Source: Streptomyces decoyicus
Lineage (GTDB): Bacteria; Actinomycetota; Actinomycetes; Streptomycetales; Streptomycetaceae
Direction of reading: 5' to 3'
Assembly (NCBI RefSeq): GCF_019880305.1
Contig: NZ_CP082301.1
Location: 5,890,001-5,954,000, forward strand
Length of the DNA stretch: 64,000 nucleotides
Shown here: positions 1 to 7,944 of the stretch, in pieces
How positions within the stretch are numbered: position 1 is the stretch's first letter
Layout of the letters: every line of letters starts with the position of its first letter
The notes under the pieces: generated by a model
What the model was told of the DNA's origin: nothing
Database searches by the model: none
What the model saw: the letters and a program-made list of their open reading frames with translations, nothing else
Translations under genes and position numbers: made by a program

Positions 1-2
1 CC

Positions 3-707
3 GGACTGAAGCGGATGCCGGCCGGTGCCCAACTGTGCAACGCCCGTGGGCTGCACGACGCCAGCACCGCCGAGCTGGCGCTCACTCTGATCCTGGCGGC
101 GCTGCGCGATATCCCCGGATTTGTACGGGGCCAGGACGCGGGGGAGTGGCGGCAGGGCTTCCAGCCTGCGCTGGCCGACAAGTCGGTCCTCATTGTGGGC
201 TATGGTTCGATCGGCAGTGCCATCGAGGACCGGCTCACACCTTTTGAATGTGCGCGGGTGGCGCGCGTCGCGCGCACCGCGCGTGACACTGTGCGCGGTC
301 CTGTGCATCCACTCTCCGACCTGTCCGCCCTCCTGCCCGGCGCGGACGTGGTCGTGTTGGCAACTCCGCTCACCGACACGACGCGTGGCCTGGTCGGACC
401 CGATTTCCTGGCGCGGATGAAGGCCGGCGCACTGCTCGTGAACATCGCGCGCGGCGCGATCGTCGACACCAAGGCGCTGCTTGCCGAACTGGAATCCGGG
501 CGGCTGCGCGCCGCACTCGATGTCACCGATCCGGAACCCCTGCCCCCCGGGCATCCGCTGTGGCACGCTCCCGGCGTACTCATCACTCCACACGTCGGTG
601 GCCCCAGCTCTGCCTTCCTGCCCCGTGCGAAGCGGCTGCTGCGCGACCAGTTGACGCTTTTCGCGGCCGGCGAGCCCATGCGGAACGTGGTTGCCACCGC
701 CGGCTGA
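3..707 (+). CDS. D-isomer-specific 2-hydroxyacid dehydrogenase, 5' truncated by window edge
   Basis: NAD(P)-dependent oxidoreductase of the D-2-hydroxyacid dehydrogenase family; the substrate cannot be inferred. The frame is open to the window edge, so the start lies upstream and only about 234 C-terminal residues are present. Visible family features are the Rossmann motif GYGSIG, the NIARGAIVD segment that lines the NAD site, the DVTDPEPLPPGHPLW segment that carries the acidic residue of the catalytic relay, and the catalytic histidine in ITPHVGG. No clear partner gene is seen; the next gene downstream is a signalling protein on the same strand after a 149-base gap. Confidence 0.88.
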   Translation, partial: GLKRMPAGAQLCNARGLHDASTAELALTLILAALRDIPGFVRGQDAGEWRQGFQPALADKSVLIVGYGSIGSAIEDRLTPFECARVARVARTARDTVRGPVHPLSDLSALLPGADVVVLATPLTDTTRGLVGPDFLARMKAGALLVNIARGAIVDTKALLAELESGRLRAALDVTDPEPLPPGHPLWHAPGVLITPHVGGPSSAFLPRAKRLLRDQLTLFAAGEPMRNVVATAG

Positions 708-856
708 CCGCTTGCGTGTAGCACTACGAGGCCGTACGACTGCAAAGAGTGCACACAACGCGCTGCCAGTCACGCTCCGTAGAGACACTATGTCCCTGAG
801 TGACGGAACTGGTGTATCGTCCCGAGCGGGGACGGCGCCGGGAAGGACGCGGCGCG

Positions 857-3800
857 ATGCGAACGATCCGGAACTCGAGGGGGGCGACGGGCGATGTACA
901 GCCGATGGATGATTCGCGAGAAGCGCGATCCACGAGCGCCCACGGGAATACTGCGAGGCCCCCAGGCGCACCGCTCCCGACGACGCCCGGTACAGGTGAG
1001 GGGAAGAGTCCGGTGAGCGCCCCCGGGGCGATGCTCTCCCGGCCGCCGGCGCCGGCCGGCAATCCGCCGGGCGCGGTACCGCAGATCGTCCTCGCCGTGG
1101 TCTGCGGCGGCTATGCCGTCGGTGCCGCCTTCGGCTGGGGGTCGCCCGAAGTCGCAGCGTTCATGGGGGACTTCGGTCTCAGCTTCGCGGCGTTCCTGGC
1201 GGCCTTCTCCTGCGGCCTGTACGCCCGCAAGCGCCGCAGCCGGTTCCGCCCGGCATGGATGCTGTTCGCCGCCTCGTCCGGGATGGCCGGGCTCGGCAAC
1301 GCCGTATGGGGCTGGTACGAGGTCATCCAGGGGACCACGGTGCCCAGCCCGTGCCTGGCCGACTTCTGCTTCCTGCTGTTCGCGCCGCCGGCCATCGTCG
1401 GTCTGCTGGTCCTCGCCAAGAGGCCGGTGACCAGGGCCGGTTGGGTCTGCCTCGGCCTCGACTCCTGGCTCATCGCGGGGTCGCTGGTCACCCTGTCATG
1501 GAGCCTCGCGCTCGCCCACACCGCCCACTTCCAGGGCCGCAGCGTGGCCCAGAGCGCGCTGTCACTGGCCTACCCCCTGCTCGACATCGTGCTGGTGAGC
1601 ATGGTGCTCGCGCTGCACTTCCGGCGCTCCTCGGTGCACCGCTCGGCCATCAACACCGCCGTCGCCGCACTGGCGCTGACCGTCCTGTGCGACGCCCTGT
1701 TCAGCTCGCCACTGCTGCGCGAGCACTACCGCTCCGGGCAGATCCTGGACGCCGGATGGTTCGCCGGCTCGATGCTGCTCGCGTACGCGCCCTGGGTCGC
1801 CCGCCGTGGGGGTGACGAGGCCCCCGAGGAGGAGGCCAAGCCCGCCGCCCGCCGGGTCCAGCCGCACGGCAGCCGCCCCATCGCGGGCTCGCTCGCCGCA
1901 CTGACCCCGTACCTCGCCGCCGCCGTCTGCACCCTGGGCATCCTCACCAACGTCCTGGACGGACGGCGCATCGACCGCGTGGTGCTCTTCACCGGCTGCA
2001 CGGTCGTCCTGGCGCTGGTCGTCCGCCAGGGCATCATGCTGCTCGACAACATCACCCTCACCCAGGAACTGGCGCAGAAGGAGAACCACTTCCGCTCCCT
2101 GGTGCAGGGCTCCAGCGACGTCATCATGATCGCCGCCCCGACCGGTGTGCTCCGATACGTCAGCCCGGCCGCCGCCGGTGTCTACGGCCGCGACGCCGAG
2201 GAACTGGTCGGCTCCGAGCTGGCCTCGCTGATCCACCCCGAGGACCTGGGCCGGGTGGTGCACGAGGTCCGCAGATTCCTCGCCGCCGCCCCCGAGGACG
2301 AACCGACCACCCGTATCGAATGCCGCTTCCGCGCCGGCGAACAGCGCTCCGGCGGCGACGGCTGGCTGAACGTCGAATCCACGGTCAACCGCCACCACGG
2401 CGGCCTGATCTTCAACTCCCGCGATGTCACCGAACGCGTCCGGCTACAGGCCCAGCTCCAGCACAACGCCTCGCACGACGCGCTCACCGACCTGCCCAAC
2501 CGCGCGCTGTTCACCGAGCGCGTCACCCAGGCCGTCACCGGCCGCCGGGCCAGCGACCACGACACCGCCGTGCTCTACATCGACCTCGACGGCTTCAAGC
2601 AGGTCAATGACACCATCGGCCATCAGGCGGGCGACGAACTGCTGGTGCAGGCCGCCCGCAGGCTCGGTGACTCGGTGCGCTCCGGGGACATAGCGGCGCG
2701 GCTGGGCGGCGACGAGTTCGCCGCGCTGATCACCGGCGACGGCACCCGCGACCGGGCCGCCCGTGAGTTCCGCATCCACGAGATCGCCGACCGGCTGCGC
2801 ATCAAGCTCTCCGAGCCCTACCGCATCGACGGACGGGACGTACGGGTGGCGGCCAGCATCGGCGTAGCCTTCGCCGACCCCGGTGTGAGCCCCGCGGGCC
2901 TGCTGCGCAACGCCGACCTCGCGATGTACCGCGCCAAGCAGGCCGGCAAGGGCCGGGTGGAGCTGTACGCCCCCCAGATGCAGAGCGAGGTGGCACACCG
3001 CGCCGAACTCGCCACCAAGCTCCGTACGGCCCTGCACGAGGGTGCGTTCACGCTGCTGCACCAGCCGGTGGTGGAGCTGGCCGGCGGCCGGGTCACCGCG
3101 GTCGCGGCCCACGCCCGCTGGCGCTCCGCCGAGGGCATCCTCTTCACCCCGGCCGAATTCCTGCGGGTCGGCGACCGCGGCCGGTTCTCCGACGACGGCG
3201 ACCGCGCCGCGGAGCTGGACCGCTGGCAGCTGGAGGAGGCCGTCGAGCAGGCCGCGGCGCGCCACCGCGCCGGCTACGCGGTCCCGGTCGCGGTCCGGCT
3301 CTCCGCCCGCCGGCTGCTGGACCATGCGCTCTCCCCCAAGGGTGTCGAGGCACTGCTCACCCGGCACGGCCTGCCCTCGCGCGCGCTCGTACTGGAATTG
3401 TCCGAAAGTGATTCCCGCATCCCGCTCGACGACCTGGAGCGCCGGCTGGTGGCGCTGCGCCGCCTCGGCGTGCGGATCGCCCTCGACGGCTTCGGCAGCG
3501 GCTATGCCGCCATCAGCGCGCTGCGCCGGCTCCCGGTCGACGTCCTGCGGCTGGACCGTGGGCTGGTCGACGGAGTGGTGGAGTCCGCCCGGCTGCACAA
3601 GATCACCGCAGGGCTGCTGCGGATCGCCGGAGACCTCGGCATGCAGTCCGTCGCGGACGGCGTGGATCTGCCCGAGCAGGTCCTCGCGCTGCGCTCCATG
3701 GGCTGCACGCACGGCATGGGTATGGCCTTCTCCGGGCCGCTCGACGAACACCGGCTGCGGCGGTCCCTGACGCACGCCCACTACCCGGTGCCGGACCTCC

Positions 3801-3931
3801 CGGGCCAGAGTCGCGCGGTGGTGCTCTCCGGCAGCGGACTGCCCGTCCGGCACGGCGGACCGGCGGGTCCGGATTCGCTCGTGCATCCGCCATTGCGCTC
3901 AAATAGTGAGACCTCCGTCCCACCCACTTGA
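857..3931 (+). CDS. Membrane PAS-GGDEF-EAL protein (diguanylate cyclase with degenerate EAL)
   Basis: Cyclic-di-GMP signalling protein of about 1024 residues. Domains in order: a hydrophobic N-terminal half with about eight to ten membrane segments (residues about 60-400), a PAS domain (about 410-520, ending in the typical RDVTER), a GGDEF domain with an intact GGDEF motif near residue 617 and an inhibitory-site RxxD (RSGD) five residues before it, and an EAL domain (about 700-960). The EAL motif is replaced by VAAHARW, the metal-binding DDFGTG is LDGFGSG, and KIDR is RLDR, so phosphodiesterase activity is doubtful while cyclase activity is likely. The start at 857 is preferred because GGAAGGA (841-847) sits nine bases upstream; an in-frame GTG at 800 is the alternative. 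It probably corresponds to one of the conserved Streptomyces Cdg proteins; I do not assign which. Confidence 0.9.
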   Translation: MRTIRNSRGATGDVQPMDDSREARSTSAHGNTARPPGAPLPTTPGTGEGKSPVSAPGAMLSRPPAPAGNPPGAVPQIVLAVVCGGYAVGAAFGWGSPEVAAFMGDFGLSFAAFLAAFSCGLYARKRRSRFRPAWMLFAASSGMAGLGNAVWGWYEVIQGTTVPSPCLADFCFLLFAPPAIVGLLVLAKRPVTRAGWVCLGLDSWLIAGSLVTLSWSLALAHTAHFQGRSVAQSALSLAYPLLDIVLVSMVLALHFRRSSVHRSAINTAVAALALTVLCDALFSSPLLREHYRSGQILDAGWFAGSMLLAYAPWVARRGGDEAPEEEAKPAARRVQPHGSRPIAGSLAALTPYLAAAVCTLGILTNVLDGRRIDRVVLFTGCTVVLALVVRQGIMLLDNITLTQELAQKENHFRSLVQGSSDVIMIAAPTGVLRYVSPAAAGVYGRDAEELVGSELASLIHPEDLGRVVHEVRRFLAAAPEDEPTTRIECRFRAGEQRSGGDGWLNVESTVNRHHGGLIFNSRDVTERVRLQAQLQHNASHDALTDLPNRALFTERVTQAVTGRRASDHDTAVLYIDLDGFKQVNDTIGHQAGDELLVQAARRLGDSVRSGDIAARLGGDEFAALITGDGTRDRAAREFRIHEIADRLRIKLSEPYRIDGRDVRVAASIGVAFADPGVSPAGLLRNADLAMYRAKQAGKGRVELYAPQMQSEVAHRAELATKLRTALHEGAFTLLHQPVVELAGGRVTAVAAHARWRSAEGILFTPAEFLRVGDRGRFSDDGDRAAELDRWQLEEAVEQAAARHRAGYAVPVAVRLSARRLLDHALSPKGVEALLTRHGLPSRALVLELSESDSRIPLDDLERRLVALRRLGVRIALDGFGSGYAAISALRRLPVDVLRLDRGLVDGVVESARLHKITAGLLRIAGDLGMQSVADGVDLPEQVLALRSMGCTHGMGMAFSGPLDEHRLRRSLTHAHYPVPDLPGQSRAVVLSGSGLPVRHGGPAGPDSLVHPPLRSNSETSVPPT

Positions 3932-3964
3932 CACTCGGTGCACGGCGGGGGGAGGGTCAGTGCC

Positions 3965-4006
3965 ATGCGCACCCGAATTCTCGTACTTGGAAAGCGCGTC
4001 GGCTGA
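3965..4006 (+). CDS. ilvB leader peptide MRTRILVLGKRVG
   Basis: A 13-residue ORF whose codons 5-8 are ATT CTC GTA CTT (Ile-Leu-Val-Leu), the three branched-chain amino acids. ATT, GTA and CTT are all rare in such a GC-rich genome, which would sharpen ribosome stalling. The stop codon overlaps the left arm of a hairpin, and an intrinsic terminator follows before ilvB. This is the classic layout of ribosome-mediated transcription attenuation, known for ilvB operons of actinobacteria. GGGGGGAGGG just upstream could act as the ribosome binding site. Confidence 0.88.
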   Translation: MRTRILVLGKRVG

Positions 4007-4046
4007 AGCTGGTCCCTGACGAAACCAGCTCATCGCACCGACGCGC
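3994..4046 (+). promoter_or_regulatory. ilvB leader pause/anti-terminator hairpin
   Basis: GCGCGTCGG (3994-4002) pairs perfectly with CCGACGCGC (4038-4046), and inside it AGCTGGT (4008-4014) pairs with ACCAGCT (4024-4030). The left arm lies over the last codons of the leader peptide, so a ribosome reaching the stop codon would disrupt the outer stem while a ribosome stalled at the Ile-Leu-Val-Leu codons would leave it free. The pairing is seen directly; its role in attenuation is inferred. Confidence 0.7.
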
Positions 4047-4047
4047 T

Positions 4048-4086
4048 CCCCTCGCTTGCCACCTGGCACGGGGGGTTTTTTGTTGC
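4048..4086 (+). terminator. ilvB attenuator terminator
   Basis: A C-rich arm (CCCCTCGCTTGCC) faces GGCACGGGGGG across an ACCT turn and is followed immediately by TTTTTTGTT. The pairing has a small internal bulge but ends in a strong U-tract, rare in this genome. It lies 52 bases before the ilvB start, so it would stop transcription when branched-chain amino acids are plentiful. Confidence 0.8.
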
Positions 4087-4137
4087 ACAGCAACCTCACA
4101 AATCCGTCAAAACCCTCAGCTTCGAGAAGAGACGCAG

Positions 4138-6009
4138 ATGACCGAGCAGGCCTCCGGGGCCCACCATCCGCAGCCGCGGGCCCGTCACTCAGGCGGACCG
4201 CAGCAGCCCGCCGCCGTGGAGCACGTCACGGGCGCGCAGTCCCTGATCCGTTCGCTCGAGGAGGTCGGGGCCGACACCGTGTTCGGCATTCCCGGCGGTG
4301 CGATCCTGCCTGCGTACGACCCGATGATGGACTCCTCGAAGGTCCGGCACGTCCTGGTGCGCCACGAGCAGGGTGCGGGCCACGCCGCCACCGGCTACGC
4401 CCAGGCCACCGGCAGGGTCGGGGTGTGCATGGCGACCTCGGGCCCGGGTGCCACCAACCTCGTCACCCCGATCGCCGACGCCCATATGGACTCCGTCCCG
4501 CTGGTGGCGATCACCGGCCAGGTCGCGTCCAAGGCGATCGGCACGGACGCCTTCCAGGAGGCGGACATCTGCGGCATCACGATGCCGATCACCAAGCACA
4601 ACTTCCTGGTCACCGACCCGGCCGAGATCCCCCGGACGATCGCCGAGGCGTTCCACATCGCGGCCACCGGCCGGCCGGGCCCGGTCCTGGTCGACATCGC
4701 CAAGGACGCCCTCCAGGCGCAGACCACCTTCGTCTGGCCCCCGCACACCGAGCTCCCCGGCTACCGCCCGGTGACCAAGCCGCACGCCAAGCAGATCCGC
4801 GAGGCCGCCCGGCTGATCGTCGAGTCCAGGCGCCCGGTGCTCTACGTCGGCGGCGGGGTGATGAAGGCCGGTGCCACCGCAGAGCTGAAGGTGCTCGCCG
4901 AGCTGACCGGCGCCCCCGTCACCACCACCCTGATGGCGCTGGGCTCCTTCCCCGACAGCCACCCGCAGCACGTCGGGATGCCCGGGATGCACGGTGCGGT
5001 CACCGCCGTCACCGCGCTCCAGAAGTCGGACCTGCTGATCACCCTCGGCGCCCGCTTCGACGACCGCGTCACCGGCAAGCTGGACTCCTTCGCGCCGTAC
5101 GCCAAGGTCGTGCACGCGGACATCGACCCGGCGGAGATCGGCAAGAACCGCGCCGCGGACGTCCCGATCGTCGGTGACGCCCGCGAGGTCATCGCCGACC
5201 TGATCGTCGCCGTCCAGGCCGAGTACGACGCCGGCCACCGGGGCGACTACAGCGCCTGGTGGAAGGACCTCAACCGCTGGCGCGACACCTACCCGCTCGG
5301 CTACGACCTGCCGGACGACGGCAGCCTCTCCCCGCAGCAGGTCATCGAGCGGATCGGCAAGCTCGCCCCCGCCGACACCATCTACGCCGCGGGCGTCGGC
5401 CAGCACCAGATGTGGGCCGCCCACTTCATCGGCTACGAACAGCCCTCGACCTGGCTGAACTCCGGCGGTGCCGGGACGATGGGGTACGCCGTCCCCGCCG
5501 CGATGGGCGCCAAGGCCGGTCAGCCGGACCGTACGGTCTGGGCGATCGACGGCGACGGCTGCTTCCAGATGACCAATCAGGAGCTGGTCACCTGTGCGCT
5601 GAACAACATCCCGATCAAGGTCGCGATCATCAACAACGGCGCGCTGGGCATGGTCCGCCAGTGGCAGACCCTCTTCTACAACCAGCGCTACTCCAACACC
5701 GTGCTGCACAGCGGCCCCGAGTCCGACGGCCTGGTGACGGCGGGCCAGGCCAGCGGCGGCACCCGCGTCCCGGACTTCGTGAAGCTGTCCGAGGCCATGG
5801 GCTGCGTCGCGATGCGCTGCGAGGACCCGGCCGAGCTGGACGCGGTCATCGCCAAGGCCAATGCCATCAATGACCGCCCGGTCGTGATCGACTTCATCGT
5901 CCACGAGGACGCCCAGGTGTGGCCCATGGTCGCCGCCGGCACCTCCAACGACGAGGTCATGGCCGCCCGGGGCGTGCGTCCCGACTTCGGCGACAACGAA
6001 GACGACTGA
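4138..6009 (+). CDS. ilvB: Acetolactate synthase, large (catalytic) subunit
   Basis: ThDP-dependent enzyme joining two pyruvates to acetolactate, or pyruvate and 2-oxobutyrate to acetohydroxybutyrate; the first common step of Val, Leu and Ile synthesis. The 623-residue protein has the PYR domain with the ThDP-activating glutamate (VRHEQGAGHAA), the central FAD-binding domain with GARFDDRVTGK, and the ThDP-binding GDGCFQ...NN motif near residue 480. The ATG at 4138 follows GAAGAGA and lies just past the attenuator; the open frame reaches further upstream but would read through the leader and terminator. It is first in ilvB-ilvN-ilvC, with 40 bases to ilvN. Confidence 0.97.
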   Translation: MTEQASGAHHPQPRARHSGGPQQPAAVEHVTGAQSLIRSLEEVGADTVFGIPGGAILPAYDPMMDSSKVRHVLVRHEQGAGHAATGYAQATGRVGVCMATSGPGATNLVTPIADAHMDSVPLVAITGQVASKAIGTDAFQEADICGITMPITKHNFLVTDPAEIPRTIAEAFHIAATGRPGPVLVDIAKDALQAQTTFVWPPHTELPGYRPVTKPHAKQIREAARLIVESRRPVLYVGGGVMKAGATAELKVLAELTGAPVTTTLMALGSFPDSHPQHVGMPGMHGAVTAVTALQKSDLLITLGARFDDRVTGKLDSFAPYAKVVHADIDPAEIGKNRAADVPIVGDAREVIADLIVAVQAEYDAGHRGDYSAWWKDLNRWRDTYPLGYDLPDDGSLSPQQVIERIGKLAPADTIYAAGVGQHQMWAAHFIGYEQPSTWLNSGGAGTMGYAVPAAMGAKAGQPDRTVWAIDGDGCFQMTNQELVTCALNNIPIKVAIINNGALGMVRQWQTLFYNQRYSNTVLHSGPESDGLVTAGQASGGTRVPDFVKLSEAMGCVAMRCEDPAELDAVIAKANAINDRPVVIDFIVHEDAQVWPMVAAGTSNDEVMAARGVRPDFGDNEDD

Positions 6010-6049
6010 GCCCAGGACGTCACGGACGCACGGAAGAAGAGAGAAGACC

Positions 6050-6574
6050 ATGTCCAAGCACACGCTCTCCGTCCTGGTGGAGAACACCCCCGGCATCCTC
6101 GCCCGGATCGCCGCGCTGTTCTCCCGCCGCGGCTTCAACATCGACTCGCTCGCGGTCGGGGTCACCGAGCACCCCGACATCTCCCGCATCACCATCGTGG
6201 TCAGCGTGGAGTCGCTGCCGCTGGAGCAGGTCACCAAGCAGCTCAACAAGCTCGTCAACGTCCTGAAGATCGTCGAGCTGGAACCGGGCGCCGCGATCCA
6301 GCGCGAACTGGTCCTGGCCAAGGTCCGCGCCGACAACGAGACGCGCTCGCAGATCGTTGAGATCGTCCAGCTCTTCCGCGCCAAGACCGTGGACGTCTCG
6401 CCTGAGGCCGTCACGATCGAGGCCACCGGATCCAGTGAAAAGCTGGAAGCGATGCTCAAGATGCTGGAGCCGTTCGGCATCAAGGAACTGGTCCAGTCCG
6501 GCACCATCGCCATAGGCCGCGGCGCCCGCTCCATCACGGACCGCTCGCTGCGGGCCCTGGACCGTTCGGCCTGA
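6050..6574 (+). CDS. ilvN: Acetolactate synthase, small (regulatory) subunit
   Basis: Regulatory subunit that binds valine and activates the IlvB catalytic subunit. The 174 residues match the usual bacterial length. An N-terminal ACT domain is clear (LSVLVENTPGILARIAALFSRRG, shortened here as LVENTPGILAR...RRGFNIDSL) and is followed by the C-terminal half typical of the family. The GAAGAGAGAAG tract just before the ATG is a good ribosome binding site. It is co-directional with ilvB (40-base gap) and ilvC (101-base gap). Confidence 0.97.
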   Translation: MSKHTLSVLVENTPGILARIAALFSRRGFNIDSLAVGVTEHPDISRITIVVSVESLPLEQVTKQLNKLVNVLKIVELEPGAAIQRELVLAKVRADNETRSQIVEIVQLFRAKTVDVSPEAVTIEATGSSEKLEAMLKMLEPFGIKELVQSGTIAIGRGARSITDRSLRALDRSA

Positions 6575-6675
6575 CCTCGCGTTCCACCCGGACCGCATGG
6601 CGAGACCCCCCGACTTTTCCCGCCCCGCCCGACGTACTGTGTGGGCACCCCGCTAGATCCAAGGAGATACCCGAA

Positions 6676-7674
6676 GTGGCCGAGCTGTTCTACGACGACG
6701 ATGCCGACCTGTCCATCATCCAGAACCGCAAGGTCGCGGTCATCGGCTACGGGAGCCAGGGCCACGCCCACGCGCTGTCCCTGCGCGACTCGGGTGTCGA
6801 CGTGCGCGTCGGTCTGCACGAGGGCTCCAAGTCCAAGGCCAAGGCCGAGGAGCAGGGCCTGCGCGTGGTGACCCCCGCGGAGGCGGCCGCCGAGGCCGAC
6901 GTCATCATGATCCTGGTGCCGGACCCGATCCAGGCCAAGGTCTACGAGGAGTCCATCAAGGACCACCTGAAGGACGGCGACGCGCTGTTCTTCGGCCACG
7001 GCCTGAACATCCGCTACGGCTTCATCAAGCCCCCGGCCGGCGTGGACGTCGCCCTCGTCGCCCCCAAGGGCCCGGGCCACCTGGTCCGCCGCCAGTACGA
7101 GGAAGGCCGCGGCGTCCCGTGCATCGCGGGCGTCGAGCAGGACGCGACCGGCAACGCCTTCGCGCTCGCGCTCTCCTACGCCAAGGGCATCGGCGGCACC
7201 CGCGCCGGCGTCATCAAGACCACCTTCACCGAGGAGACCGAGACCGACCTGTTCGGTGAGCAGGCCGTCCTGTGCGGTGGCGCCTCGGCGCTGGTCAAGG
7301 CCGGCTTCGAGACCCTGGTCGAGGCGGGCTACCAGCCCGAGATCGCGTACTTCGAGTGCCTCCACGAGCTCAAGCTGATCGTGGACCTGATGTACGAGGG
7401 CGGCCTGGAGAAGATGCGCTGGTCGGTCTCCGAGACCGCCGAGTGGGGCGACTACATCACCGGCCCGCGGATCATCAACGAGAACACCAAGGCCGAGATG
7501 AAGAAGGTGCTCGCCGAGATCCAGGACGGCACCTTCGCCAACAACTGGATGGCGGAGTACAACGCCGGCCTGCCGAAGTACAACGAGTACAAGAAGGCCG
7601 ACGAGGACCACCTGCTGGAGACCACCGGCAAGCAGCTGCGCAAGCTGATGAGCTGGGTGGACGACGAGGCGTAA
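6676..7674 (+). CDS. ilvC: Ketol-acid reductoisomerase (class I)
   Basis: Mg2+- and NADPH-dependent isomeroreductase converting acetolactate or acetohydroxybutyrate to the dihydroxy acids of Val/Leu/Ile synthesis. The 332 residues are the class I length. The Rossmann motif GYGSQGHAHALSLRDSG is at residues about 25-41, the APKGPGH segment follows, and the C-terminal knotted domain has the metal ligands in ETETDLFGEQ and YFECLHELK. The GTG start is set by AAGGAG (6661-6666). The 101-base gap after ilvN may hold a separate promoter. Confidence 0.97.
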   Translation: MAELFYDDDADLSIIQNRKVAVIGYGSQGHAHALSLRDSGVDVRVGLHEGSKSKAKAEEQGLRVVTPAEAAAEADVIMILVPDPIQAKVYEESIKDHLKDGDALFFGHGLNIRYGFIKPPAGVDVALVAPKGPGHLVRRQYEEGRGVPCIAGVEQDATGNAFALALSYAKGIGGTRAGVIKTTFTEETETDLFGEQAVLCGGASALVKAGFETLVEAGYQPEIAYFECLHELKLIVDLMYEGGLEKMRWSVSETAEWGDYITGPRIINENTKAEMKKVLAEIQDGTFANNWMAEYNAGLPKYNEYKKADEDHLLETTGKQLRKLMSWVDDEA

Positions 7675-7685
7675 GCCGAACGGAC

Positions 7686-7715
7686 AGGGGGTCGCGAAGC
7701 CACTCGCGGCCCCCT
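7686..7715 (+). terminator. Terminator after ilvC
   Basis: AGGGGGTCGCGA pairs with TCGCGGCCCCCT across AGCCAC, 12 bases after the ilvC stop. No long T-tract follows, as is common in Streptomyces. Confidence 0.65.
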
Positions 7716-7944
7716 CGTCCATGCCCCCGGCCACGGCTGCCGGGGCGCCTTGTCCACCGCGTAGAACCACGCACGGGTGATCCTTCCGCACTGGCACAGG
7801 ACGCGCCCCCCACCGCCACTACACTGCCAATCACAAGCGCGTCAGGCTCACAGCGTCGTGCGTCTTCCACGCGGCTTTCCCCCTTCACCGCCTTCGGCCG
7901 TCGGGACGGCCGTCCGCGAAGGACTAGTGAGGACTGAAGACCAC

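Noticed and set aside
4189..7797. A 1202-residue open frame on the minus strand opposite ilvB-ilvN-ilvC
   Set aside because: It is the antisense shadow of well-recognised genes; its product is low-complexity His/Gly/Asp-rich and resembles no protein. High third-position GC makes such frames common.
7777..7944. N-terminal extension of serA to 7777
   Set aside because: The added 56 residues have no SerA similarity, and the GTG at 7945 gives the standard N-terminus.
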